From positions 334,339-398,338 of the forward strand of contig NZ_PXZO01000002.1 in assembly GCF_003013475.1 (NCBI RefSeq): 64,000 nt of DNA. Reading direction: 5' to 3'. Made by a program: the position numbers and the translations under genes. Source of the DNA: Brevibacillus porteri (GTDB taxonomy: Bacteria > Bacillota > Bacilli > Brevibacillales > Brevibacillaceae). Within the stretch, counting starts at the first letter, position 1. The number at the start of each line of letters is the position of its first letter. The notes under the pieces were generated by a model, which made no database searches, was not told the origin of the DNA, and was given only the letters and a program-made list of their open reading frames with translations. Of this stretch, positions 1-24,921 are shown one piece after another.

Positions 1-15358
<15,358 letters not shown>

Positions 15359-15517
15359 TCATTCTGAATATTAGGAACTTTTGCCCGGAACCATATCGCC
15401 ACTTACCCGGAAAAAAAGGGCAGCCCATTTTTTTCTTTCAGTACTTTGGAATGCAACGAACGGGTATACACACTTTACTTTTATCCCATTTATTGATTTT
15501 TATTGAAGAGTCAACCA

Positions 15518-15556
15518 GTAAGAAACCATCGTCATAATGAGATGGGTGATTCTTAC
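15518..15556. repeat. Imperfect inverted repeat in the megasynthase leader
   Basis: GTAAGAAACCATC and GATGGGTGATTCTTAC flank a 10-base loop. A T-run follows on the plus strand only. It could be a regulatory hairpin or operator; the role is unknown. Confidence 0.35.
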
Positions 15557-15758
15557 CTTTTTCCAGGAATAGATGTATCGATCAATCATTTTTTTAAATG
15601 GCTGGTTCTTTTGTCTTTTCTAGGAGTGGAATAAGGGCGATGATTAGAGTAACGGTCACATTGCAGCGAGTATAGCAGGGGAAATTGGTCATTGATTTGC
15701 AAATATTCACGTGGGCTAATATGATGGTGAACAATAAGAATATGAGTGATTTGGGAAT

Positions 15759-15787
15759 ATTTTACTATCCCATATATTGGAATACAA
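15759..15787 (-). promoter_or_regulatory. Candidate promoter for the megasynthase gene
   Basis: On the minus strand, TTGTAT (15782-15787) and TAAAAT (15759-15764) are 17 bases apart. The -35 match is weak. If used, it would give a leader of about 600 bases before the TTG start. Confidence 0.3.
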
Positions 15788-15867
15788 GCCTTAAATTATT
15801 AATTTTTGCAATTTATTTGAATAAAAATTCATTACAATCTTACTCTGAACTTATCTTGACGCATATC

Positions 15868-15911
15868 AAAAAGGCTTTCACCCGCTCTTTGGAAAGAGAG
15901 GTGGAAGCCTT
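15868..15911 (-). terminator. Intrinsic terminator after the metallophosphoesterase gene
   Basis: A 12-bp stem with one mismatch (AAGGCTTTCACC/GGTGGAAGCCTT) encloses a second hairpin (CTCTTT/AAAGAG). On the minus strand it is followed by a U-run. Confidence 0.85.
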
Positions 15912-15924
15912 CGTTCTTGTTTTA

Positions 15925-16605
15925 TTACTCTACCGAGTAAACCTTTCGGCTAGGCAGTTCCAAGCAATGCAGACGGCCGCCGTATACGGCCCCGCCGTCA
16001 ATGCCGATGATTTTATTTTCTCCGTAAAACACATCATGTTTACCGTGCAAGTAACTGGTTGGCGTGTGACCAAAAATAACAGTCTTCTCACCCTGGTAAC
16101 CTTTATGGAACTCATCACGTATCCACATCAGCAGGTACGGGTCAGTCTCTGCAACTGGAGTCTCGGGATGTACACCCCCGTGAACAAAAATATAATCATC
16201 GGTTTCATAATAGCAGTTCAAGCCAGCCAAAAATTCCAGATGCTCTTTGACTGAAGAGGTGATTTCCAAGGCCTCCGGTGCACCAGACTCCGTATCTGCT
16301 GCGGCATGACCATAGCTCGCTAACGTCTTTTGTGCGCCGTTTCGGAACCATCGTTCGATAAAGACAGGGTCTTGCTCGAATGATTTAACCATCATATGAT
16401 CATGGTTGCCCATCAACACGATTGCTCCTTCTGCATGGAGCTGTTTTACCTTGTCGACGACCCCCTTCGACGCTGGTCCACGGTCTACATAATCACCTAG
16501 CAGGATCAATTGATCGTCTTGTGGATCGTACTGAACTTGCTCCATCAACGATTCCAGTTTGTCCAATTCCCCATGAATATCGCTGATTGCCAACAATCTT
16601 TTCAT
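15925..16605 (-). CDS. Metallophosphoesterase (PrpE/ApaH-like serine/threonine phosphatase family)
   Basis: 226 residues. The binuclear-metal motifs are in order: DIHGE near residue 9, GDYVDRG near 37 and GNHD near 66, with later His motifs FVHGG and FGHTP. The family hydrolyses phosphoprotein or dinucleoside-polyphosphate substrates in the cytosol, and the substrate here cannot be assigned. AAGGGTG lies upstream of the ATG. It is a single gene with its own terminator, and it is the last gene before the megasynthase in the direction of transcription. Confidence 0.88.
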   Translation of the reverse strand: MKRLLAISDIHGELDKLESLMEQVQYDPQDDQLILLGDYVDRGPASKGVVDKVKQLHAEGAIVLMGNHDHMMVKSFEQDPVFIERWFRNGAQKTLASYGHAAADTESGAPEALEITSSVKEHLEFLAGLNCYYETDDYIFVHGGVHPETPVAETDPYLLMWIRDEFHKGYQGEKTVIFGHTPTSYLHGKHDVFYGENKIIGIDGGAVYGGRLHCLELPSRKVYSVE

Positions 16606-16723
16606 CCTACACCCTTCTTTCGCTCGTCTGCAGCTTCTCTTTCGTTACTGTCCCATCACCCTATTGTACGCCCCATTTCACCTGATTGCCAGCATGTCTG
16701 TCCCTCGAAAGCTTGTAAACGTG

Positions 16724-16763
16724 AAAAAAGCCCAGGCCCAAAATCATATATCAGGCCAAGGCT
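16724..16763 (-). terminator. Intrinsic terminator after the nitroreductase gene
   Basis: AGCCCAGGCC pairs with GGCCAAGGCT around a 15-base loop. Six A residues on the plus strand (16724-16729) give a U-tract on the minus transcript. Confidence 0.8.
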
Positions 16764-16780
16764 ATTCCATTTCTCCATGC

Positions 16781-17428
16781 TTATTTACTCGGCATTTCAT
16801 TCCAGAACGTAATTTCTTCTACATCCAGGCGAGTAGTCGGATGACCAGGCTCAGCCGCTTTGCCAACTGCAATCAACATGACCGTTTCATATTGATCCGG
16901 GATTTGGAAAGCTTCTTTGAATTTCTCGCTGTCATAGCCTCCCATTGGCACCGTGTCATACCCTCTTGCCTTGGCAACGAGCATCAATTGCATCGAGACG
17001 AGACCTCCGTCTACCAAAGCAATTTCCTTGATGATGGCTCGATCCCGATTCTCATAACGCTTGTTGATGTTGTCGATGAGTGTAGCTTTTACTTCCTCTG
17101 TCATGTAGCCTGCTTCGACGGCTTTTTTGTAAATGCTCCCGGCTTGCTTGTAGCCCTCATAGTCTGCCAGCACTGCAATAATCGCAGCAGCCTCAACCAC
17201 TTGCTTTTGGTTAAATGCGATGGGGAGCAGCTTCTCTTTCAATGGCTGTTCATCGATAATCAAAAACCGCCATGGCTGGAGGTTGGAGCTTGAAGGTGCC
17301 AAGGTCGCTTCCTTAAGCATTTCCTTTAGTTCATCCCGCGAGATTTTTGCTGTTGAATCGTAATGACGTACGGAACGACGCTCCCGAATGACGTCGATAA
17401 AAGCCTTTTGGTCGATGACTTTTTCCAT
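16781..17428 (-). CDS. Nitroreductase family protein (FMN-dependent NAD(P)H oxidoreductase)
   Basis: 215 residues. N-terminal RERRSVRHYD and SSSNLQPWRF are the FMN-contacting motifs of the family, and the C-terminal half contains PMGGYDSEKF. Members reduce nitroaromatics or quinones with NAD(P)H. The start is ATG at 17428, behind GGAGG. A palindromic sequence just upstream (17462-17477) suggests control by a redox-sensing repressor of the YodB/HxlR type, by analogy with B. subtilis nitroreductases (inference). Confidence 0.88.
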   Translation of the reverse strand: MEKVIDQKAFIDVIRERRSVRHYDSTAKISRDELKEMLKEATLAPSSSNLQPWRFLIIDEQPLKEKLLPIAFNQKQVVEAAAIIAVLADYEGYKQAGSIYKKAVEAGYMTEEVKATLIDNINKRYENRDRAIIKEIALVDGGLVSMQLMLVAKARGYDTVPMGGYDSEKFKEAFQIPDQYETVMLIAVGKAAEPGHPTTRLDVEEITFWNEMPSK

Positions 17429-17461
17429 GATTCCATCCTCCAGTGATAAGTATGCAAATCC

Positions 17462-17477
17462 AGTAAGTTACTAACTT
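17462..17477. promoter_or_regulatory. Overlapping palindromes, operator candidate for the nitroreductase
   Basis: AAGTTACTAACTT (17465-17477) and AGTAAGTTACT (17462-17472) are both perfect palindromes around one central base, and they overlap. They lie 34-49 bases upstream of the nitroreductase start. TACT/AGTA half-sites are reminiscent of HxlR-family operators. Confidence 0.45.
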
Positions 17478-17547
17478 TATTACACAACAACTCGTGTTCA
17501 AACTGTATCACATACTCCAATTCGCTGGCAATCTTTTTGTATGCAAA

Positions 17548-17609
17548 AAAACGCTTTGGCAAAACGACTCACATCCTGTCATAAATGCAAGCGCGTCACC
17601 AAAGCGTTT
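17548..17609 (-). terminator. Terminator of the parE-parC operon
   Basis: AAACGCTTTGG and CCAAAGCGTTT form an 11-bp perfect stem with a long loop. Seven A residues on the plus strand give a U-run on the minus transcript. Confidence 0.8.
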
Positions 17610-17614
17610 ATTTG

Positions 17615-17935
17615 TTAAACCGGAGAAAAAGCGGATAGAACGGCTGGCTGTCTCACGGTGTCTCCATTCGGGAGCTCGACAACGAGATAGCCACTCCCTT
17701 CGTCCTCAGCTGCTTCCCAACTCAATGAAAAAGCTTTCCGGCTAAATGCATCCTCTTCGTCCAGACAACTAAGCATCGTCGTCAATGTGTCAGACGTAAT
17801 CGGCACAGGCACACTTACTCCTTGGTCTTGTGGAAGAGAGAGCAGTTTCGGAGCGTCTTCGAAATATTGCACAGTATCGAGGAGCAGAGAAACCTGCTGC
17901 CAGCTTAGCGGTGAAACAAAGGCTTCAAACGCCAT
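17615..17935 (-). CDS. Hypothetical protein, third gene of the parEC operon
   Basis: 106 residues, rich in Ser, Leu and acidic residues, with no membrane segment and no family I recognise. It starts 16 bases after the parC stop with AAAGGA upstream, and the operon terminator follows it, so it is almost certainly co-transcribed with topoisomerase IV. The C-terminal LVVELPNGDTVRQP looks like a small beta domain. Function is unknown. Confidence 0.7.
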   Translation of the reverse strand: MAFEAFVSPLSWQQVSLLLDTVQYFEDAPKLLSLPQDQGVSVPVPITSDTLTTMLSCLDEEDAFSRKAFSLSWEAAEDEGSGYLVVELPNGDTVRQPAVLSAFSPV

Positions 17936-17951
17936 CTATTCATCATTCCTT

Positions 17952-20495
17952 TTATTCACGATGATTTCCATCGAACAGGCTAGCCTGGGCATTAGGCGTT
18001 TTCTGTTGTCCTGCTGTGCCAGCTCCGTCTCCGGAGCCTTTTGCAGTCGCTTCATCCTTCGGTTCATCTGACGGCAAAATGGTTTCAAAAGCTACTGCTT
18101 TTACCCCACCCTCCACCAGTTGTCGGCCGATGCCACCTTGCTCGTTGACGATCACTTGCTCTGTCTCGACAGGGGTCCATTCGTTCTGCAACGTCCAGGC
18201 ATAAACCGTTTCCTCGATGAACATCGCAACAAGCTCATGCGGATTATTTTTTCGTTTACGAATCAACTGTACGCCTTTGCCTGCGCGAGCCTGGAGTGGG
18301 ATTGCAGCAATGGCTGTGCGTTTTACAACCCCTTCAGCCGTCAACAAGCTAAAGGCACGTGAATCGACTTCCTCAATTGGAAGCATCGTGATGACAACAT
18401 CGCCAGGAGCAAGTGCGATTGCTTTTACCCCGCTCGATGCTCTACCCGTTGCGCTGACTTCACTGCGCTGGAATCGAATGCCCATGCCATCTTTTGTCGC
18501 ACCGAGAATCGCCCCAGCTTCGTCAGCCACAAATACATTCACAAACTCGTCATCGTCTGCTTTCAGCTTCGCAGCTACCAACGCACTCGAACGATTCGTT
18601 TCGTATTCGGACAACGCCGTCTTTTTCATCAAACCATTTTTGCTTACATGGTATACATATAGCGGTTGTTTGAAGTTTTCTACGATCGTAAAGCCAACAA
18701 TCCGCTGATTCTTCTCCAACGGGATAATGTTGACGAGGGCGGAACCAATATCCTTCCACTTATCGTCTGGGAAGGCGTTGACCAATGTGGCGAAGTATTT
18801 ACCGTCCTGGGTAAAGAAGAGAGCAGTGTGAGACGTATTCGCCTCCATGAAATAGTGGACACGGTCTCCTTCTTTTACCCCACATGTCTCCAACGTTCCC
18901 CCCACTGATTTGAAGGAGCGCGGGCTCGTCCGCTTGATATATCCTTCGTTTGTGAGAGTTACGATGCAATCCTCAGCATTGATTTGCATCGCGATATCGA
19001 TTTTGATTTCCTCGATCTCACCCTGGATTTCTGTCAGGCGCTCTTCTGCGTATTTTTTCTTGATCTCGTTCAGCTCGCCTGTAATGACTTGAATCAGCTT
19101 TTTCTCGCTTGCCAAAATCGATTTCAATTCCTCGATTTCTTTTGCCAGTGTAGCCAATTCTTTTTCCAGCTTGACGATATCCAAGCGAGTTAAGGAAGCG
19201 AGCTGAATGTTCAAGATCGCATCTGCTTGGTTTTCGGTGAAGCCGTATTTCTCCATGATGTTTTTCTTGGCATCTGCACGGTCTTCCGAATCCATAATCG
19301 TATCGACGATCTGACGCAAAATGGACTTGGCACGAATCAAGCCTTCCACGATATGCTCGCGGCTTTGCTTGCGATTCAGATCATATTGACAGCGATTCGT
19401 GACGACTTCTTTTTGGTGGTCGATGTACGCTCCCAACAGAGCCTTGAGTCCCATCTGGCGGATGGTCCCCTCATGAATCACGTTCATGTTGTAATTGTAA
19501 TAGATTTGCAGATCCGTATTTTTGTACAGGTAGTTGAGAATCGCCTGCTCATCCGCTTCCTTGCGAATATCCACTACGATACGGACTTTTTTCTGCTCAG
19601 CCTCTTTGCGACCAGTTTCATCGCGAACCGCCAGCGCCCCCTCGATTTTGCGCTCCATCACAAGCTCATCGATTTGGCCGACGAGCTTCGACTTGACCAC
19701 CTCGTAAGGGATTTCGGAAATGACGATTTTTTTGACTTTGCCGCCTTTTGGCTCCTCTACATGGGTCTTCCCGCGAATGATGAATTGACCACGGCCTGTC
19801 TCAAACGCCTTTCGAATTCCGGACAGCCCTTGAACAATGCCGCCTGTCGGAAAATCTGGACCTTTGACGTGCTGCATCAGCTCATCCAGCGAGATATTCG
19901 GGTTCTTCATTTGTGCAACAGCCGCATCGATGACCTCGCCCAAATTGTGAGTAGGGATGTCCGTTGCAAAACCAACCGCAATCCCGGCCGCACCATTCAC
20001 GAGAAGATTAGGAAACCGTGAAGGCAATACTGCCGGTTGTTGAGCGGAGTTGTCGTAGTTCGGGATAAATGTAACCGTATCCTTTTCAATATCACGCAGA
20101 AGCTCATTGGCCAATGCCGACAGTCTGGATTCGGTATAACGCATAGCCGCTGGTGGGTCTGCGTCCAAGCTACCAAAGTTTCCGTGACCTTGAATAAGCA
20201 CCTGCCGCATTTTCCACCATTGCGCCATCCGTACCATCGTTTCGTAAATCGCCGAGTCACCGTGCGGATGATAGGTACCCATCACATACCCGACCGTTTT
20301 CGCTGATTTCCGGTATGGTTTATCGTTCGTGTTGCCTTCTTGGTACATGGCATACAAAATACGGCGCTGTACCGGTTTTAGTCCATCGCGAGCATCCGGG
20401 ATCGCGCGTGAGAGAATAACCAGGTTGGCATAGTCCCCGAAGCGCTTTCCCATAATCTCCGCGAAGCTCTGATTAATAATTTGATTGGACAGCAT
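17952..20495 (-). CDS. parC: DNA topoisomerase IV subunit A
   Basis: 847 residues, usual for the family. The N-terminal breakage-reunion domain has [27 protein letters not shown] and the catalytic tyrosine in [10 protein letters not shown] (near residue 121). The coiled-coil tower around residues 420-480 and a C-terminal beta-pinwheel follow. A Ser/Thr/Ala/Gln-rich tail of about 40 residues ends the protein. With ParE it decatenates daughter chromosomes. It starts two bases after the parE stop. Adjacency to the GyrB-like subunit and the order parE-parC argue for ParC over GyrA. Confidence 0.95.
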   Translation of the reverse strand: MLSNQIINQSFAEIMGKRFGDYANLVILSRAIPDARDGLKPVQRRILYAMYQEGNTNDKPYRKSAKTVGYVMGTYHPHGDSAIYETMVRMAQWWKMRQVLIQGHGNFGSLDADPPAAMRYTESRLSALANELLRDIEKDTVTFIPNYDNSAQQPAVLPSRFPNLLVNGAAGIAVGFATDIPTHNLGEVIDAAVAQMKNPNISLDELMQHVKGPDFPTGGIVQGLSGIRKAFETGRGQFIIRGKTHVEEPKGGKVKKIVISEIPYEVVKSKLVGQIDELVMERKIEGALAVRDETGRKEAEQKKVRIVVDIRKEADEQAILNYLYKNTDLQIYYNYNMNVIHEGTIRQMGLKALLGAYIDHQKEVVTNRCQYDLNRKQSREHIVEGLIRAKSILRQIVDTIMDSEDRADAKKNIMEKYGFTENQADAILNIQLASLTRLDIVKLEKELATLAKEIEELKSILASEKKLIQVITGELNEIKKKYAEERLTEIQGEIEEIKIDIAMQINAEDCIVTLTNEGYIKRTSPRSFKSVGGTLETCGVKEGDRVHYFMEANTSHTALFFTQDGKYFATLVNAFPDDKWKDIGSALVNIIPLEKNQRIVGFTIVENFKQPLYVYHVSKNGLMKKTALSEYETNRSSALVAAKLKADDDEFVNVFVADEAGAILGATKDGMGIRFQRSEVSATGRASSGVKAIALAPGDVVITMLPIEEVDSRAFSLLTAEGVVKRTAIAAIPLQARAGKGVQLIRKRKNNPHELVAMFIEETVYAWTLQNEWTPVETEQVIVNEQGGIGRQLVEGGVKAVAFETILPSDEPKDEATAKGSGDGAGTAGQQKTPNAQASLFDGNHRE

Positions 20496-20497
20496 GC

Positions 20498-22468
20498 TTA
20501 TTCATCCTCCCCCACTTCAAAGGTGACGTGGTTCTCGATCCACTCACGCCGTGGTGGGACTTTGTCACCCATCAAAACGGTTACCAGCTTCTCACAGTGA
20601 GCGAGGTCTTCCAGTTCAACCTTGATGAGCTTGCGCGTCTCAGGGTCCATAGTTGTTTCCCAGAGCTGATCGGCGTTCATCTCACCCAAACCTTTGTAGC
20701 GCTGCACTTCAGCACCGCGTCCAGCCTTTTTCAATGCCTGTTCCAGCTCGTAATCGTTCCAACAGTAGATCCCCTCTGTCTGCTTACCCTTGCTCTGCTT
20801 TTTCACCTGATACAAAGGCGGTTGGGCAATATACAAGTGACCAGCTGCAATCATCGGGCGCATGTAGCGGAAGAAGAAGGTCAGCAGCAGCGTTTGAATG
20901 TGCGAGCCGTCCACGTCCGCGTCAGACATGATAATGACTTTGTCAAATGCACAGTTTTCGATGGAAAACTCTTCGCCAATATCCGTTTCAAGCACCTCTA
21001 GAATCGTGCGGAACTCTTCATTCGCCAATACCTCGGAAAGCTTTGCTTTTTCCGTGTTCAACGGCTTCCCCCGCAGGCTGAATAAGGCTTGGAACTCTGA
21101 ATTACGCGCCTGTTTTGCAGAGCCACCCGCGGAATCCCCCTCGACGAGGAAGAGCTCATTACGCTTGGAGTCTCTGTATTGTGGTGGAGTAAACTTTTCT
21201 GAAATCGATTTGCGCTTTTTGGCGGTTTTGCCTTTCTTGTCGCCGCGCAGTGCTTCACGTTGTTTGCGCAGCTCTTCGCGAATCTCAGCAGAACGCAATG
21301 CCTTGTCAATCAGCAGCTTGCCTATTTCCGGATTTTCCTCGAGGAAGAAGCCTAGCTTTTCGGAAACAATCTGTTCTACGATTGCCCGTGCTTCTTCGTT
21401 CCCCAGCTTGTCTTTTGTTTGGGACTCAAACTGGACGTCAGCCATTTGCAATGACAATACACCGAGGAAACCTTCCCGCAAATCGTTTCCAGTCAAGTTC
21501 GGGTCTTTATCTTTCAAGTACCCTTTTTTCCGGGCAAATTCGTTAAAGATCCGGGTCGTACCGTTGCGGAAGCCCGTGACATGAGTTCCGCCATCCGTTG
21601 TTACAATCGAGTTGACATAGGACACCAGTGTCTCTGCATAGCCGTCATTGTACTGAAAAGCCAGCTCGACGTAGATATTGTCCTTTTCCCCTTCGAAGTA
21701 AACGATCGGATGGAGCGTATTTTTCCCCTCGTTCAAGTAAGAAACATAGGATTTCAAGCCATCTTCGAAGTAAAACTCTTCCCTTTTCTTTTCAGGCCCA
21801 CGTTCGTCAATCAAAACCATGCGCAGCTTTTTCAGAAGGAATGCCGTCTCACGAAAACGATCACGAATCGTCTCATAATCAAAGCGAGCATTGCCAAACA
21901 CCGCGTCATCCGGCAGAAAACGTACGGTTGTTCCTGTACGTTTGGTGTTCCCTGTGATATCAAGACCGGTAACCGGTTTACCGACATGCTCAATTCCATT
22001 TGCATCCAGCACATATTCAAAGCGTTGCTTATGAATTTTGCCTTCCCGGTGGATTTCGACCTCAAGCCATTTGGACAAGGCGACAACGACACTGGAGCCT
22101 ACCCCGTGCAAGCCACCACTTTTTTTATATCCGCCGCCGCCGAATTTACCACCAGCGTGGAGCGTCGTAAAAATAACTTCTGGTACAGGTCGGCCAGTCT
22201 TGTGCATACCCGTTGGAATTCCGCGTCCATGGTCTTCCACACTGACACTGCCATCCTTATACAAAGTGACGATGATGCTATCGTTAACGCCGGCAAGCGC
22301 CTCGTCTTTGGCGTTATCTACAATTTCCCACAGCAGATGATGCAGGCCACGTGAGCCCGTGGAGCCTATGTACATCCCAGGCCGCTTTCGAACGGCAATC
22401 AAGCCTTCTAAGACCTGAATATCTTCTTCCGTATACGTTAGTGTTTGCTGTGTTTCTGTATCCTTCAA
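20498..22468 (-). CDS. parE: DNA topoisomerase IV subunit B
   Basis: 656 residues from the chosen TTG start at 22468, which has GAGGGGAG at 22475-22482. An in-frame start at 22513 lacks a ribosome site. The GHKL ATPase domain shows [22 protein letters not shown] and GGLHGVGSS. The TOPRIM domain shows [14 protein letters not shown] and DADVDGSHI. It supplies ATP hydrolysis for strand passage by topoisomerase IV. A short transcription unit with a strong terminator lies about 200 bases upstream and might act on parE expression. Confidence 0.95.
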   Translation of the reverse strand: MKDTETQQTLTYTEEDIQVLEGLIAVRKRPGMYIGSTGSRGLHHLLWEIVDNAKDEALAGVNDSIIVTLYKDGSVSVEDHGRGIPTGMHKTGRPVPEVIFTTLHAGGKFGGGGYKKSGGLHGVGSSVVVALSKWLEVEIHREGKIHKQRFEYVLDANGIEHVGKPVTGLDITGNTKRTGTTVRFLPDDAVFGNARFDYETIRDRFRETAFLLKKLRMVLIDERGPEKKREEFYFEDGLKSYVSYLNEGKNTLHPIVYFEGEKDNIYVELAFQYNDGYAETLVSYVNSIVTTDGGTHVTGFRNGTTRIFNEFARKKGYLKDKDPNLTGNDLREGFLGVLSLQMADVQFESQTKDKLGNEEARAIVEQIVSEKLGFFLEENPEIGKLLIDKALRSAEIREELRKQREALRGDKKGKTAKKRKSISEKFTPPQYRDSKRNELFLVEGDSAGGSAKQARNSEFQALFSLRGKPLNTEKAKLSEVLANEEFRTILEVLETDIGEEFSIENCAFDKVIIMSDADVDGSHIQTLLLTFFFRYMRPMIAAGHLYIAQPPLYQVKKQSKGKQTEGIYCWNDYELEQALKKAGRGAEVQRYKGLGEMNADQLWETTMDPETRKLIKVELEDLAHCEKLVTVLMGDKVPPRREWIENHVTFEVGEDE

Positions 22469-22672
22469 TCGCGCTCTCCCCTCTACTCTTCGGACACGTA
22501 GAAAAACGATCATGCCTTTTTACTGATGGCTAGCGTCGTATTCACCTTTTTTGAAAAACGCCGAGATGATTCAATCCCCATGAGAGGAACGTTTTCCTAA
22601 TAAAAGCGAACACTTAATCGCTATTGTACCGTATGGTTCCCATAGTATTCAACGCCAGTAGCAAAATGGGGC

Positions 22673-22703
22673 AAAAAAGCCACCTCGCCCCTAGCGAGAT
22701 GGC
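22673..22703 (-). terminator. Strong intrinsic terminator upstream of parE
   Basis: On the minus strand GCCATCTCGC pairs with GCGAGGTGGC (one G-U pair) around a 5-base loop, followed directly by six U residues. No conventional minus-strand gene ends here. Confidence 0.8.
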
Positions 22704-22712
22704 CGATTCTTC

Positions 22713-22763
22713 TCAGTATTCCTCGTTTCTCATTTCGAACTGTACTTGATATGCATATTCCAT
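22713..22763 (-). CDS. Possible 16-residue leaderless peptide ORF
   Basis: ATG at 22763 to TGA at 22713 reads MEYAYQVQFEMRNEEY. There is no ribosome site, but the predicted transcript begins at about the ATG, so leaderless translation is conceivable. It may equally be chance. Confidence 0.2.
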   Translation of the reverse strand: MEYAYQVQFEMRNEEY

Positions 22764-22768
22764 TAATT

Positions 22769-22798
22769 AGTGTAGCACTAATGGTGAAGATTGGTCAA
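22769..22798 (-). promoter_or_regulatory. Sigma-A-type promoter of the short unit upstream of parE
   Basis: TTGACC (22793-22798) and TACACT (22769-22774) are separated by 18 bases on the minus strand. The predicted start point falls near 22762. Confidence 0.5.
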
Positions 22799-22880
22799 AA
22801 CGAAAAACCAAAACATCTGTTTCCCTTTTCTCTATTTCTTCCCCCACAAGCGTAAATCCTGCTACTAACAAGGAAAATAT

Positions 22881-22948
22881 GCCTCAGGTATTTCCATTCA
22901 TCCACGCTTTGGCTTTGGGTATCCTAGTAAGGCATCGATTCCTGAGGC
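22881..22948 (+). repeat. Long-range inverted repeat in the leader of the stress-protein-like gene
   Basis: GCCTCAGG (22881-22888) is a perfect inverse of CCTGAGGC (22941-22948), which lies just before the ribosome site of the gene at 22968. ATGCCT (22879-22884) can instead pair with an AGGCAT near 22930, which would exclude the first pairing. A regulatory RNA switch is possible but not shown. Confidence 0.35.
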
Positions 22949-22967
22949 CAAAAAGGGGGGAATACTT

Positions 22968-23345
22968 TTGATCAGTGCTACCAAGCCGTTTGTCAAATTC
23001 CATAAGTATGATGCTGAGCTAGCTTCTGACGTTCATGCGTTAAATTCTGCTGGATACAACAGTGATGACATCTGGGTTTTGAAATGGAATCCTGATAAAA
23101 ATCACTCAAATCAACGAAACAATTTTTATAAATACAGTACCCACTTTGAAAGTGCCGTCGGTCACATTGACAGCATGGCGCATTTCTTTGACAATGGCGG
23201 TAAAGAACTCCGTACTCGTCTTGAAAAGCTAGGTCTTACCAAAGATGAGTGCTCGGCATTGGTTCGGGAACTGCAAGATACGGACTATACATGCCTTCTC
23301 GTTGTACGAGACCTTAAGGATAACATTATTAAAATGAATGACTGA
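22968..23345 (+). CDS. General stress protein 17M/YflT-like domain protein
   Basis: 125 residues from a TTG start preceded by GGGGGGAA. The pattern of an N-terminal beta strand, a YNSDDIWVL strand, a GGKELRTRLEKLGLTKDE helix pair and a C-terminal TCLLVVRD strand fits the YflT-type domain of heat- and general-stress proteins. Similarity is by pattern only and the function of the family is poorly known. It stands alone with a bidirectional terminator downstream. Confidence 0.55.
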   Translation: MISATKPFVKFHKYDAELASDVHALNSAGYNSDDIWVLKWNPDKNHSNQRNNFYKYSTHFESAVGHIDSMAHFFDNGGKELRTRLEKLGLTKDECSALVRELQDTDYTCLLVVRDLKDNIIKMND

Positions 23346-23355
23346 TCGACCGCAA

Positions 23356-23397
23356 GAAAAAGCCACTGCTTGGGTTCTAACGCCAGCAGTGGCTTGT
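23356..23397. terminator. Bidirectional terminator between converging genes
   Basis: AAGCCACTGCT and AGCAGTGGCTT form a perfect 11-bp stem with a 14-base loop. A-rich sequence on the left and T-rich on the right serve both strands. Confidence 0.8.
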
Positions 23398-23413
23398 TTC
23401 ATTCATCCGGGGA

Positions 23414-23722
23414 TTACTTGTCTTCTTTAATGAGTTCGATGCCTTCCAGCACTTCGTTCAGCTTCGCGTAAACTGTGCTCTCCTCGTCCTCTTCCAATGG
23501 TACCATTTCGCCGCCGTCTACTTGGAATACGAAGATATCCACTTCTTCATCTTCTTCGCTTTCTTCATCTTCCACAGCTTCAGCCAAGGCAATATATTCT
23601 TTACCGTTCAGGTCGAACATAGCCAATACTTCGAAATCCCCCAACGGTTCACCATTTTCATCGTCCAATGTAATGATATCGCCCAATTCGAGGTCTTTGT
23701 TCTCTTCTGTCAATGTGTTCAC
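23414..23722 (-). CDS. DUF1292 (YrzB-like) protein
   Basis: 102 residues, very acidic. It has the DUF1292 pattern GDIITLDDENG, FEVLAMFDLNGKEYIALAE and IFVFQVDGGEMVPL, and a Glu/Asp-rich insert. The family is widespread in Bacillota, often near alaS/yrrK genes, and its function is unknown. Here it has no such neighbours and is followed by a bidirectional terminator. Confidence 0.88.
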   Translation of the reverse strand: MNTLTEENKDLELGDIITLDDENGEPLGDFEVLAMFDLNGKEYIALAEAVEDEESEEDEEVDIFVFQVDGGEMVPLEEDEESTVYAKLNEVLEGIELIKEDK

Positions 23723-23814
23723 GTCCTTATGCTGATATTCGTACTCTGTTCCATCATACCGTTTTTTTCCGGGAGAAGCAAACAGGCGAATGACTTTATG
23801 CCTTGCCTGTCCAT

Positions 23815-23846
23815 AAAAAACAACCTACCACTTTAGGCAGGTTGTT
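23815..23846 (-). terminator. Terminator after the small ORF at 23853
   Basis: AACAACCTACC pairs with GGCAGGTTGTT around a 6-base loop. Six plus-strand A residues supply the U-run on the minus transcript. Confidence 0.8.
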
Positions 23847-23852
23847 AGCTGA

Positions 23853-24023
23853 TTACTCACTATACTCTTGAAGAACACCTTTTTCAAGCAAAAATGCTTC
23901 TTCTGCCTGAAGAATAGTCACGATCGCTTCGCGTTTGACATACATCCCCGCAGATGCCAGACGGCTCTCAATCGCACGAAGCAGTTCTTCAAAATCAATG
24001 ATCTGTACATCTTGATCGCTCAC
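23853..24023 (-). CDS. Small hypothetical protein
   Basis: 56 residues from GTG at 24023, chosen because GGGAGG lies at the right distance upstream; an in-frame ATG at 24065 does not have one. The protein is helical and acidic (IDFEELLRAIESRL, AIVTILQAEEAFLLEKG) with no recognised family. It lies downstream of the ABC-2 permease operon and is probably its last gene or a separate short unit ending at its own terminator. Confidence 0.65.
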   Translation of the reverse strand: MSDQDVQIIDFEELLRAIESRLASAGMYVKREAIVTILQAEEAFLLEKGVLQEYSE

Positions 24024-24054
24024 AAAAAAACCTCCCTTTTCCCATGCACCTTTT

Positions 24055-24921
24055 TCATTGTACACGAACAGGTCGTTTCTTCCAACTCCACCATTTTCGG
24101 CGGATTGGTTTTAACAAATAAGCGCTCCAGATGACGAGCACAAAGGAAAGAACCACGTACACACATGAGAAAAACAACCACGGTGCAAAAGTGATGTCAT
24201 CCGATTGATCGAATGACTCGCCTAAAATATCGGACAAAACGATAATAGGGTTCGTCCCTGCAAGCATCTGTAGCTCATACATGCTCCAAACATTTGAATT
24301 GACGTATTGCTCTGGATACGTCTGTTGCAAAGACTCACCGATGAAAAAGAACAGCAATCCAGTACCTACCACAAAAAAGAAGGCAATGCCGTATGTGGTG
24401 ACCGTCGAGATCGACGTTCGTTTAATCCAAGTGGAGCAAAACAACCCCAACGACCCAAGAAAAAACATATTCACCGCAAGAAAAAGGACGAGCTGGGCCA
24501 TTTGTTCCGGGGAGACGCTTCCGTACAGCATTACGATACTGTACAAAGGCATCGAGGCAACCAAGAGCAGTGTGGAGAACGCCAAAGACGTAATCAGCTT
24601 GCTCAAAATAATCGTGCGCGTTGACAGCTGGGTCGTCAACAAAATATGCAAGGTCTGGCGTTCTCTCTCTCCACTAATCGCTCCAGCAGTCAGAGCAGGT
24701 GCCACAAAACAAACCATCGCATAGTGTATCCCCGCGGATATCAGAAACAGATCCCGGTTATCCCCTAACGATTCGGCCTTTAAGGGGTCCATGAGCAAAA
24801 AGCCCATCGGTATTCCCCCCATGACAAACAAGTAAACCGCTAAAATGAGCATGGTCTTTCTCGAGCGGAATCTGTCCCGCATTTCTTTTACCAAAAGAGG
24901 ATTGAACAAGAAGTCGCTCAC
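24055..24921 (-). CDS. ABC-2 type transporter permease
   Basis: 288 residues with six hydrophobic segments, roughly at residues 25-45, 70-90, 110-135, 145-165, 180-200 and 255-275. The cytoplasmic SGERERQTLHILLTTQLS motif is typical of ABC-2 permeases of the NatB/YhaP kind. Its start overlaps the ATPase stop by four bases (ATGA), so the two are translationally coupled. It is the membrane half of the exporter encoded by this ECF-sigma operon. The substrate is unknown. Confidence 0.85.
   Translation of the reverse strand: MSDFLFNPLLVKEMRDRFRSRKTMLILAVYLFVMGGIPMGFLLMDPLKAESLGDNRDLFLISAGIHYAMVCFVAPALTAGAISGERERQTLHILLTTQLSTRTIILSKLITSLAFSTLLLVASMPLYSIVMLYGSVSPEQMAQLVLFLAVNMFFLGSLGLFCSTWIKRTSISTVTTYGIAFFFVVGTGLLFFFIGESLQQTYPEQYVNSNVWSMYELQMLAGTNPIIVLSDILGESFDQSDDITFAPWLFFSCVYVVLSFVLVIWSAYLLKPIRRKWWSWKKRPVRVQ

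Larger units (their letters stand above)
22672..22768 (-). ncRNA. Candidate small RNA or leaderless mini-gene upstream of parE
   Basis: A good minus-strand promoter (22769-22798) and a strong intrinsic terminator (22673-22703) bracket about 95 bases. Inside is a 16-codon ORF (22713-22763) whose ATG lies at the predicted transcription start. It could be an sRNA, a leaderless peptide gene or the attenuated leader of parE. Confidence 0.4.

Noticed and set aside
17952..22468. gyrA/gyrB as the identity of the topoisomerase pair
   Set aside because: The B-subunit gene directly precedes the A-subunit gene as in parE-parC, and no replication-origin genes (dnaA, dnaN, recF) are nearby.
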